This document shows positions 23,418-34,249 of a DNA stretch of 64,000 nt, one piece after another. Positions within the stretch are counted from its first letter, which is position 1; every line of letters starts with the position of its first letter. Source of the stretch: Ottelia alismoides (Eukaryota; Streptophyta; Magnoliopsida; Alismatales; Hydrocharitaceae). The position numbers and the translations under genes were made by a program. The DNA lies in assembly GCA_037367405.1 (NCBI GenBank), contig JAZKJV010004148.1, positions 1,860,501-1,924,500 on the forward strand. Reading direction: 5' to 3'. The notes under the pieces were generated by a model. That model was not told where the DNA came from. It saw only the letters and a list, made by a program, of their open reading frames with translations, and did no database searches.

Positions 23418-26400
23418 TAATGAATCTCCATTTCATCACCTTTATTCTATCATTTTGGCCTTAAAAACCCTAGCTAATGCATGTATATAGAATTATTTTG
23501 TTCAAATTAACATTCGTTATATGTTCCATTTATTTTGCATAAAAGACAGTTTTTAATGACAAAATAATAAAATAATAGAAAGAAAAGAAAAGGAATAAAA
23601 TTCCTAAGGCATTTTATGACACTAAACCCCGAGACCAAGTCAAGAATTGATTTGGTCGATAAGGAATAAAGTAGGGGGAGATAAGCACCAAAAATACAAT
23701 AAAAAGCCTACTTATTTATTATTCAATAAAGCATTTTGGGACCTATTTTATTCTTTATAATTTATACTTCAAATAAAGAAACTTTGTACATAAAGTTGTA
23801 GATAAAAATACAAAGTTGAGTTGATACAAAAATAACATATAGTGTACCTTTTATACTCTAAATAAAAAGCCAACATCTCAACTTCTCAGACCCATATCTC
23901 CTAAATAAAAAGCTTAAAATGTATCAAAATCACCTTTAATTGTATAACTTTTAATAAGCTATTTAATGAGTGTGTTTCATATTTTTTGGAGTGAAGGTGT
24001 GAAAGTTAGGTTTTGGATCCCCATTGTACCATATACTTGAATTTAAAAATTCATTTTATTTATTCTTTATTATTTATATAATTTTATATTTTTATATTTT
24101 TGAAAATATTATTTATATTATATTTATAAATTTCGAATTGAATAAAAACACAGATAAAATACAAAAATAAAATAGTGTACACATAAACACAGATAAAATA
24201 CCTATACTTATACATATATATTTAATACTCCTATTTCTGTAAGTGTACACAATAGATAAGAAAAATACAATAAAAATATGTTTATGTGTATAAAAATAAG
24301 TTATAAATATATAAAATAATAAAATAAAAAATGCAAAATAAAAAGAAAAAACAAAAAACATAGATGAATATACCTATAAGTGTACCCTTAAAAATTAACT
24401 TGTAATAAATAAACAAAAAAATAAAAATCATATTGAAATACTACATAAAATACTAAACATTTTTTTATAACAAAAAACTAATAAATTGTTTTTTAATTAA
24501 TTAATTTCTAATAAAATGGACTCTTTTGTCCTATAGTGTCCTACATGGACCAATCACGGCACAGGGAATGTTGGCCCAAGTCAACTCACTGTCTTCTCTT
24601 CTGATTTGTCTGGTGTGTCATTTCTCCAGGTTTTCCTCCATTTTCCCCTCATCCATCTGACCTCCTTCACCCTCGATCCCTTCACCATTTCTACTCCTCC
24701 ATCACCCGTGATTCTCTATGTCCCATTAGATCATGTGAACATAGCATCATTATTAGTTAACCCTAGTTGAATAAGGGTGCCCCGTCTGTTCATAAATAAT
24801 CACCTCTGACCTCCTCTTCAAACTTGGTCATTTTTCGAGCCCCTAAGCTCGCTGCCCTTGGTCTAGCATGAATCCTGAAGACAGGGGGAGTTCCCTTGAG
24901 GTTTTGGCGCAGCTGAAAGGGGAGGAGGTGCACCCATGGTGGTTCTCCGACCACCCTGCTCCCTGATCTTTTTGACAGGTATAAGAGTTGCGCCCAATAC
25001 TTTCCTTAGTTACATTTCTTTATTGTCATTCTTTTTCTGTAATAAAATTAATGTTTTATTGCCTGCAGTAGTGCAAACTACATCGATTAATAGTTTGCCG
25101 GAGGCTAGCTCCGGTGAACATCCCAACTATGTTTCCGTCGTCTTCGACCCGCTAACCGACTTCCTTCAATTCCACCGTGTTTCTCCTACGCCCTACCACA
25201 CTTTGCTAATCTATATCCTTCGTCGATTTAGAATTGGGTGCTCCACCACCTCCCATCTCCGGAGCACCTCCTCCCCCTCTCATTTAAACTCCATTCACCC
25301 CTAATCAGACCGAGGTAGTTTGTCCTCGGTCCCCTTTCTGTCTTTGACTTGTCAATGCATGTCAGAGCCCTTTGGGGATAATGATCAGACTTGGAGTACT
25401 AGCTCCAGGTGCATGAACGCCATCGTGCTCTAAAGCCCTTCTTATTGGGATCTGGACCATTTTGATGCACCTTGGAGCTTTGTGGAAGTTGTAGCAGTGA
25501 AAACGTCCGTCAGTGGAGTGTTTGGCCGCTGGAACAACACAGAGTAGCCGATCAAAACTCGCTAGAGGTGAGTTCATATCCAGTTCCTCAAGCACCCTCC
25601 TCTACCATCGGATCAAGGGAAGATCTTCCCGCACTGAAGATGACGTCCGATTCTAAGTACCCAACACCGATGGATCCTACCCTAGGATCTAATCCTAATT
25701 GTCACTGCAAGAAACGTCATCGTCGCACCAATGTTCTCCACGTGGACAACTGAATCTCATCTGACCGTTGGATCGCACACGTATTAGAGTAATTTGCATA
25801 TCTCACCCTGCATTTTTTGTATTTATTTATTAATCCTATGATTAAAATTTATGGTGTAAATAAATGTGGATATTTTTCATAAAGGCCCTTGAGATTATTG
25901 AAATTATAAATAGGTTCAGTCCAACTCAGCTCAAGTGTCGCCCACGTGAGCTGGGCCAATTCATATTTATTATTATTATACCTTGCTTTGTAAATATATC
26001 CTTGGATATTATCTATCTTATATAAATAAACGAAAAAGAAAAAAATCAGAAAATGGATAAAAGAAAATTTTAAAAAAATAAATAAAATTAAGAATAATAT
26101 ATATATTAAAATATAAAAATGTACAGAAAATTAAAAACCCGCAAAGACAATAAATGGACAAGAGAAAAGAACAATTGTTTAGCCTCGTTGCACAATCTAC
26201 TGTTTGCTCCTTGAGTTCAACCTCTACACATGCTTACACACTATACACATTTGTTGTTGAGTTATAATAACTTTTAATTCCATATATTTGTTATTCATTG
26301 CTTAATATTTATTGTGGGGTAATTGTTGATTTACTTGGGTTTCTTTAGAGGTCAATGCATCTACGGTGGTCACAAAATTGTGAGATCATGTGACCATCGT

Positions 26401-26418
26401 GGAAATCCCAGTTCATCA
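23418..26418 (+). repeat. 5' LTR of element A (B-subfamily)
   Basis: Starts TAATGAATCTCC then ATTTCATCACC (terminal palindrome, second base mutated from G) and ends AGTTCATCA, 3,001 bp, directly followed by the primer site. The first 250 bp match the B LTRs (shared TTTATTCTAT-ATTTTGGC and AAAAACCCTAGC) and not the LTR at 63,152. CTCCTTGAGTTCAACCTC at 26,208-26,225 is the conserved near-3'-end LTR motif. The 122-residue ORF at 24,936-25,304 and those at 25,362-25,753 have no family resemblance and lie in the GC-richer middle of the LTR. Confidence 0.82.
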
Positions 26419-26420
26419 AA

Positions 26421-26438
26421 TGGCGTCATTGCCAGGGA
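26421..26438 (+). other. Primer binding site of element A (tRNA-Asp type)
   Basis: TGGCGTCATTGCCAGGGA begins 2 bp after the LTR. It is complementary to the 3' end of plant tRNA-Asp with a few mismatches, the primer known for the Athila lineage. Confidence 0.85.
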
Positions 26439-29063
26439 GCAACGTCGCACAGATTAGTTTATTTATCTTTTTCTCTACTCTTGTCTATATATGTTTCTTT
26501 ATTTATTTATTTTCATAATAAATTGATAGCATTTGTGACTTGTCTAATCACTTCTCCTTGTTTCAATTTGATGCAAGGGACTACTTTGCGAGGTTGGACT
26601 CCTTAGGAGGACCTCTACACCCAAGCAAGGCGGAGCTGACTTTCTTACTTAAACTGTAGGAGAGAGCCTCAAATGAAAACTCAGATGGATTTTTGAAGAT
26701 AGTCTCTTTTTTTAATTTTATTGTTATTTTCATCATATTTTGTAATTAAGACTAAGAGAGAGAGAGAGAGAGTAAGTTTTAATAATTGGGACGCTCTTGG
26801 ACACTTCACACTTTGCGAGGTCCATTGCCCGGGGGATTGTTCCCTTTGGGCCCTCTTCGATTTTGTCGTGTTTTCATTGCTTTATTTTTCTTTGTTTTTT
26901 GACTTTATTCTCTCTTTTTTATTTATGTTGTGTGAACAAGCCTTAGTTTAGGGTGTGCTTGCTCAATAGACTAAGGTCCAGAGCCCTAATATATTTTCAT
27001 ATACCTATAGACTCGGTTTTGGAATTAGTCAAATTCTAATTGTTGGATATTTAGACTTGAGGCCGTGTACCGAGAGTAATCACATGCAACACTGGTAGGA
27101 CCTGTTGTGGCGAGCACCAAGTGGCATCGAAGACTGGACTTTGGTCTCATATCTAGATAGTTAGTATATTACGCTTCACGACAATAGCATATTCTATTTT
27201 ATGGCGATTTCATCTGCTTTCATCTCATGCTGTGTAGCTTTCAATTTTTTTATGCATCACATATATAGAGAGATGGGAAGCATTGTAAGTCTTCTGACTT
27301 TGCATGCATCATTGATTCCCGAAGTGCATGGCTTTTCCGATCTTCTCCCTCTAATTTTGATCACCTAGGATGTTAATGGAATTGGATGATCGTTAGGCGA
27401 TTGCATTGAAAAATAACAAAAAAAGTGATAACCAAAAATAAAATTGGGACTGTTAACTCTATTGGACTTGTAAAAATAAACATAATGGATTCATTGCTTT
27501 GGGCAGAGCTATCCCCTCATTGTATGTGCATTTTATTCTCATGTACACACTAAGGATTCATGCCCTAATCCCAGGCCTACCTACATGTTTGTACAACTTT
27601 TTCGTACTCACCTAAGCCTAAAATAAAAAAGATAAAGGACTGCCAACTGGGTCATCACTGTGTTTAGTATGTGAACAAGGGGTTTGTTTTGTACATTGAT
27701 TGTGATTTTGGGTTAATTTACATCCATTCATTCTTTAAGTTTGAAAATCATGCATTTTTTAGTTCTTATTTTTATTGACTCCATCCTCCTTTCCTTGTCT
27801 ATATCAATTTTTTATTAAGGCTTGATATCGGGTCTTGATCGTCTCTTATTGTAGTCGGATTTTACGGTTGTCTCCTTTCCCATATCACCTTATCTCTGGT
27901 CCGGTTCAAGAAGACTCTCTTATTGGACCACGATTTTGTCTTCGTTTCACCATTCTCTCCAACCATCCTTGTTCCCCTTCATATCGTCCATTATTTCACC
28001 CGGGAAGGTTGTGCGATCATATGAGGCTCGGATCGAGGTTTTGATTTCAATAAGTATTTAAGTAAGCTAGGCACATTTGAGGATGTTGAGATTGGTGTGT
28101 TATTTTTGGTGGATCTGACTCTGATATGTGCATACATGCTATTGAGGATGTTGATTTTGATGAGTTATATGCTTTATTATCTTGCTTGAACCATTTAATT
28201 AATTAGGTCCAAATCCCTAAATAAGAATTTCTGCACCTCTAGAGTAGAGCATAATTTGGACTTAGTCAAATTAATTAGCTCTTGCCTGCTAATAGAAATT
28301 ATTGCTAGGACGGTTCACGTGCATCTTTTATGTTAGTTTAATTTTCTGTATCTAAATTATGCATGGATCATCCTGCATGTAGAGTGTTGCGACAAGGTAT
28401 GCATCTCTTATACCCTACATGCATCATTGAATTTCATAGCGCATTGGCATTTATGACTTCCTTCCTTATTTTCACTTACATATGTTAAAAAAAAATTGGA
28501 AACTCAGTAGGTGGTTTATTAAAAAAAATCCAAAACAAATTGACAATTTCATAAAACTAGGACTACTAAAAAAACTCGACCCTATAACTAAACATAAGGA
28601 CAATCATTATTGTTTTGGGGAGAGTAACATTCTTTGTTTAAATTTACTTGCGGAGTGAGTGAGAGACAAACACTAGGATAGATCCAAGCCTGGATTTTCA
28701 TTTAGACTACTAATTCTATAAAAATGATTAGCTACTTCTTAGTGGGGAAACATGGTTAGCCGGTTGTCTGTGTTTCCTTAACAATGTGGGTGGTTTAAAG
28801 GACATTGTATAAGGCTTTGTCCTTAAGTAACAAGTAGCCATTTTTTATGGTTCATACTTACACCCATACTGGTTAAAAGTGGATGTAACTAGTCGTAAGA
28901 ATTCGGGCATGACATTACGGAAATACAGGCACCTAACAGCTCGCTAACTCTTTCAAAGATTGCATTTATGACCAAATAAAAATGAAAAGATAAAAGACCG
29001 AACTCTTGTGGCCTTAACTTATGTTGAGTTGGTGAATAAGTGGTTTGTATTTTGTTTGATTGC
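26439..29063 (+). other. 5' leader of element A, with a switch from B-like to D-like sequence
   Basis: Up to about 27,690 it matches the leader of element B on the other strand (shared GATGCAAGGGAC, TAGGAGGACC, CTTTTCCGATCTTCTCC, ACTCTATTGGACTT). From about 28,150 it matches the leader of D (TAATTAGGTCCAAA, TAGGACGGTTCAC, GTAGAGTGTTG). The stretch between (27,690-28,150) matches neither clearly and has a GAGGATGTTGA repeat (28,079 and 28,144). A short GA run lies at 26,754-26,773. No ORF of substance. Confidence 0.65.
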
Positions 29064-31330
29064 TAGTGTTAGAGATCCTTCTGTGCCCTTCACACCTTCT
29101 ACTCATTCTTTTCTTGTTTGACTTTCGTGTTGTTGTATCTCTCCTCTTCATCTCGGAGATGATGATTTGGAGAATTTCTAGTTCAAACTTTGCAGACTCA
29201 TTCCACACTCCAAATTGGTCGTCTTCTACTCGGGGAGACTTACTTCCCAAGTATTCCTCTTTCTCCGCTTCACTCTTCACCTCATCGATCAATCCATTGT
29301 TCAAGATTGACTCTAATCTTGAACTATCATTTGGGACACCGTCATTCCTAGAGACTAATCCAGTGCAGTATACACTTGCAGAAATCGAGACAGTGCACTT
29401 GATGTCACCTAAGGGAAAAGGTCCCATGGGTGAACAAAGCGAGATCAACACTACTATGTTAACCTCTATCCAATCCATTCAAGCCCAGTTAATAGAACAA
29501 GATGACTTTCAAGCTGCATTGAGATATATGATTCTCAATCTGAGGCAAGACAGGAGAGTGTAGGATAGAAACCATGGAGGAAGTGGGAATGGGGGAGATG
29601 AACCTGTAGATCCAGTGGTTAATCTCTTACTTAAGGAATCCTATAATCCAGGAGTAGGACAGACAAATGCATGGATTCAAATTCCAGCAATTCATGTGCA
29701 TTTTGAGCCTAAGCCCACTATCTTACCATTACTCCCCATATTCTGCGAACATATTGATGAAGAATCATATGTACACCTCCAAAAATTCCATCGCATCTGC
29801 AGCACGATCCATTACCCTAACATCTCATTAGAGGTGTTGAAGATGATGGCATTTCCTTTCTGCTTGATGGACAAGGCCCTGTATTGGGTAAATCATTTAG
29901 GAAAAGTTGTTACTACATGGGAAGAGTTGAGGTTTGCTTTTCTAATCAAATATTGCACACTTGGATTCCTCAATAAAATTCTATCGTTGATAGCAAACTT
30001 CTCCCATATGTCCTATGATCCTATCCACGAGGCGTGGGAAAGATTCAAAGATTTAACGGACAAGTGCCCCCATCACGATATTCCAAAGACAAGACTTGTG
30101 CAAAATTTCTTTGGGGGTTTGAGTCATGAGAATCAAAAGCGGGTAGATGCCGCTTGTGGGGGTAATCACTTCAACAAGGACGAGGATGTCCTATACCGGA
30201 TTTTCGAGGAGATGGAAGAGAGCTCCACGACTTTCATCTTCACATGCATTTCAAAAACATCTTGTATCTTCTTCTACGGCTACAGTACCCCAGAAGGTTG
30301 TCAACATGATAGCATCACATGAAGTGGATAGGGTGGACAGTTTTGATCTAACCATCATTGGAAATCACCTATTTAAATTAGATATAATTGAGAAATGATC
30401 CAAGGAGCTTGAGAAGATCCCGGTGATCGAACAGAGGACAAAGAACCTGGACAAGATGGATGAGATAACAAAGCATCTGGAACTTCTTGTAAGTACGATC
30501 ATCACATGCTAGAGTGCGAGTGCAGTAGCCGACACTTCTATTTGGGAGGAAACTTCTTCCACTCAATAGAGTACCAGAGGACCACTCATAGTTCAACACT
30601 TTTACTATTTGCAGACCCTTGACCATGTTCTGCAGCATTCATAGAAAATTGTACCGTAGCAACAGGAAGGCTCATACATTCCTAAGCAGCAGTCTCCACC
30701 CTCACCTATCATTTAGGAGATGAATGATATCTGGTTTAATCGAGAGCGCAACCAACCATGTCCATCAGGGTAAGGCCAGTTGGGTTCCCAGCAAGGTCAG
30801 AGACCCGCCCACTAGTTCCAGGGATGTAGACAGTAGCAGTACTGCACCAGCAGTTCCAGCCTCACTATTAGTCTCCACATCATTTTCAGAACTAGAGACA
30901 TGACCAACAGCAGATGCAATCATCATATTTTCCACAGCCTTACCACCAACAGTATGCATCATTTGGATAGTACACACATCCTCCTCCTCCTCATTTTAAG
31001 TCCCAATTGGATATCAGCAGCCTCCTCACTACCACTCTCATCGACGTCGAGTCATTGAGCATCGCGAAACACTTCGGTGAATCCAACACTTTTTCAGTTG
31101 ACAGTGTTAATGAAGAATATGAATGATCTTACTCAGAGGCTTGATAACCTGACCACCACAAAGACACTAATCCTGACACAAGTCGAGGCCAATCCCAACA
31201 ACTACAAACTCAAGGAGCAGGTATCCCACGATCCATCCATACCTGAGATATGTACGACCCTTGATTTTACATGATTATCTCACGCCATTCATCTCAGGAG
31301 TGGTAGGAGATTGCAGCTGCCTTCACAGAC
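29064..31330 (+). pseudogene. gag: Gag of element A (Athila type)
   Basis: Athila gag builds the particle and binds RNA. A likely start is the Met at 29,401 (MSPKGKGPMGEQ), in an open frame to 29,563; a stop and frame change lead to 29,615-30,322, the capsid-like core. Readable motifs: LPLLPIFCEHIDEESYVHLQ, FPFCLMDKALYWVNHLG, TTWEELRFAFLIKY, YDPIHEAWERFKDLTDKCPH and FFGGLSHENQKRVDAACGG. This order is that of Athila gag. After 30,360 the frame breaks repeatedly; a DLTQRLDNL segment (31,130) and HLRSGRRLQLP (31,280-31,320) mark the gag end before protease. No CCHC knuckle is seen. The 154-residue minus ORF at 29,014-29,478 is a shadow frame. Confidence 0.88.
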
Positions 31331-32840
31331 GTTGAGATTAAGATATCCATCCACTAAGGGAGCTTCATTTCCACATCATCTTCTTCACCAACATTGCCGA
31401 GACCCAGTGTAGCAGCACTTGAGAATGGAGGTTTTCCATCTTCGTCATCACCTCCATCATCTTCACCTTCACCAGCTAGATGCAGATCACCGTCAGTAAG
31501 AGGGAGAACACAACAGTCGTGGATTCTTCTTCTATACCAACAACAACCCATCCTATTTTTTATTTTTCCCCCTATTCTGGACAACAATGTACATATTGAT
31601 TCTGGTTGTCCAATTGTAACTGAGGATTCTTTTTTGAATAATGAAGTAAGCATTTGAATGTTTCTTATGATTCGGTGCCATTTTCTTCTACCATGAATAA
31701 AACTAAGAAAATCCAAAAACTAAAAATAGCCCTATCTGATCCTAGCAACATAGAAATCTTACAGAATATATTTTTAGAGATGCCACTCTTTAAGGCCATG
31801 GAGTACGTTCCTGCAGTGAAAAAGGGAATGAAAGAAGCATGTACTCAATAGCGTCAAACCAAGTAGAACAGACGAAAGAAACAAAAAAGCACATCTTGAC
31901 CATGTCCAGTAATCTTGCTATCAGCAACCTCCTACCCAAAAAGAAAGATAAGGGAGAACCTCACATCCATTGCCATATTTTTGATCAAGAATTTTATCGC
32001 ACTCTTCTCTATAGCAGTTCCTCCATTATTATCATACCATCCTCTCTACTCACTGAGTTTATGTTAGGACCTCTTAGATCAACCAGGATGATCCTTCAGT
32101 TTGTTGATAGATCGATCAAGAGGCTGAGGGGGACGTTATTGTAATGGTGCAGGGAATGAAATTCCCTATTGATTTTGTTGTCATGGATATGGACACACCT
32201 GCATCATTACTCCACACCCCAATCATACTAGGTCGATTGTTCCTCTGAACAACCGAAGCGGTAGTTGATTATGATACTGGAGAGATCATCTTTCACTCTC
32301 AGAGTGACAAGGTGAAAATTGAGATGATCCTCGATCCTTAGCCTTCATTGTCACCAGCAGTAGTAGATGAGAGACATACACTTACACCAGATCCTGAGGA
32401 CTGTGATTTTCTTGATGAGTTTAGAGAGACGTATCTTTTTACTGTTTTCTTAGATACCAGGGAGTTCCTTTCCCAGAAGGACTTCTTGGAAAGCACAGTC
32501 GACATTCGATTCCTTGTTGATCCTACTGAGTCATTTGTTGATGGGCGAATTGAGATGATTTCTGAGGATCAGTCTGAGATCCCGGAGGTACCTTCCAACA
32601 TTCCTTTGACACATCATTCTGAGGTCATTGCTGACAACACTCCCGCTGAGAAATCTGAGCCACGTGTTGATTTTTCTTAGATATGCACTGATGAGAGACA
32701 CCTTTTTGAGATTATTGTTGAGATATCTGAGCCCTTTTATTGATGAGATTAAAGGGAATTTTGAACATCCTGATGAACAATTCCTTTCTTAGCAGAAATA
32801 GTTCGTTGCGGATCTTTCTAAGAATCTATTTATTGAGTCG
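31331..32840 (+). pseudogene. Protease and acidic linker of element A
   Basis: Retropepsin-like domain at 31,980-32,330: DQEFYRTLLYSSSSIIIIPS, then a stretch ending RSIKRLRGTL, a frame change, FPIDFVVMDMDTPAS and TPIILGRLFL. Compared with element D the catalytic Asp codon is changed to TAT (LLYSSSS where LLDG is expected), so the active site is lost in addition to frameshifts. An acidic stretch follows (32,348-32,680: TPDPEDCDFLDEFRETYLF and DQSEIPEVPSN) that parallels the linker ORF of D. The overlapping minus ORF 31,354-31,716 is a shadow. 31,331-31,850 holds the poorly conserved gag-protease junction. Confidence 0.82.
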
Positions 32841-34249
32841 ATGGTAGCCACAGTGGACAGTTCACATAGTTCAAATAATATACCTTCTACAAGTGGAGCT
32901 GTAGCGGTCGTCACAAAATCGATTCAAACCCCACTTGAGCTCAAGGTTTTACCCTCAAAGTTGAAGTATGCTTTCCTTGCAAGCCCTATCAAAATGGTCA
33001 TGGTCATCCTAAGCTCGCAGTTGACCGATGAACAATAATCTCGCATGCTAGAGGTTCTTGAGAGAAACCACAAGGTCTTTGGATGGAATATTTCGGATTT
33101 CCATGGGATTAGTCCAGCTTTATGCTCACATTGTATATAATTAGGGGATGATTGTATACCCTCCTGTGAGTATCAACGTCGACTAAATTTGAATCTATTG
33201 GAGGTTGTCAAGAAAGAGATTAGAAAATGGTGTGATGTTTGCTTTATTTATCCCATTTCGAATTCCAAGTGGGTCAGACCTTTACATGTGGTCCCAAAGA
33301 AATTCGAGATTACTATCATAAAGAATGATTGTGGTGAGGAGATTCTGATCTGTGTACCTACTTCAGGGCATGTCTGTGTAGATTACCGGTACCTGAATTC
33401 ATCTACGGAGAAGGACCACTTTCCACTACCCTTTATTGATCATATTATTGGGAGGTTGGTAGGGAAAGCGTTCTTTTGTTTCTTGGATGGATATCAGGGG
33501 TATAACCAGGTTTCTATCGCTCCTGAGGGTCAAGAGAAAACTACTTTCACTTGTCCGTTTGGTAGATACGCCTTTGAACAGATGCCCTTTAGATTGTGTA
33601 ATGCCTCAGCTACATTTCAAAGGTGTATGTTGGTTATTTTTTCTTGACATGATGGTTAGCTTTCTAGAGGTCTATATGGAAAATTTCTCGGTCTACGGGG
33701 ATAGTTTTGGTCTTGCTCATTTAGACCGAGACCTTCAACGTTGCTGTGAGTTAAACATAGTTCTCTCATGGGAGAAGAGTTACTTTATCGTGACTAGTGG
33801 GATTGTATTGGGTTGCGCTATCTCCAAAAATGGTATGGAGGTTGATCCAACTAAGATCAATGTGATATCCAAGCTAGAGCCACTACAAAATTTGAAGCAA
33901 GTGAGGTCATTTCTGGGACACGTTGGATTCTATAGGCGATTTATTAAGGACTTCGGCAGGATCTTCGGACCTTTGACTGAGCTTCTATGTAAGGGGAGTG
34001 AGTTTGTTATTGATGAGAAAGTCCTCCTTGCATTTAATCAGATGAAAGATACATTTACTAGTGCTCAGATCCTACAGCCACCTGATTGTTCTCTTCCCTT
34101 TGAGATCATGATGGATGCATTAGATTTTGCAGTTGGGTTGTTTTAGGGCAAAGAAGGGATGGGATACCATTTGCTATACACTATGATAGCAAGACTCTAG
34201 ATGGGGCATTGTGGAGTTACACAATTACATAGAAGGAGATGTTAGCAGT
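32841..34249 (+). pseudogene. pol: Reverse transcriptase of element A (Athila type), cut by element B
   Basis: Reads LELKVLPSKLKYAFL (32,936) and SSQLTDEQ, then after stops EVVKKEIRKWCDVCFIYPIS (33,205-), WVRPLHVVPKK, VCVDYRYLNSSTEKDHFPLP, FFCFLDGYQGYNQVSIAPEG and TTFTCPFGRYAFEQMPF up to 33,647. A one-base frameshift leads to the frame 33,655-34,146: EVYMENFSVYGDSF, where Athila has an MDD catalytic box, so both catalytic aspartates are replaced (E, N). RSFLGHVGFYRRFIKDFGRI and FGPLTELL follow. RNase H starts (MMDALDFAVG) and breaks at MLAV where B is inserted. Divergence from family motifs is typical of an old copy. Confidence 0.92.
34245..34249. repeat. Target site duplication of element B, left copy
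   Basis: GCAGT, identical to 59,341-59,345. Both lie in the pol frame of element A at the codons for LAV. Confidence 0.9.

Noticed and set aside
24936..25304. A 122-residue plus-strand ORF as a host gene.
   Set aside because: It lies wholly inside the 3.0 kb LTR of element A, has no recognisable domain, and overlaps the GC-richer LTR middle where chance ORFs are expected.
29014..29478. A 154-residue minus-strand ORF opposite gag of element A.
   Set aside because: It overlaps the plus-strand gag start, which has family motifs; the antisense frame has none.
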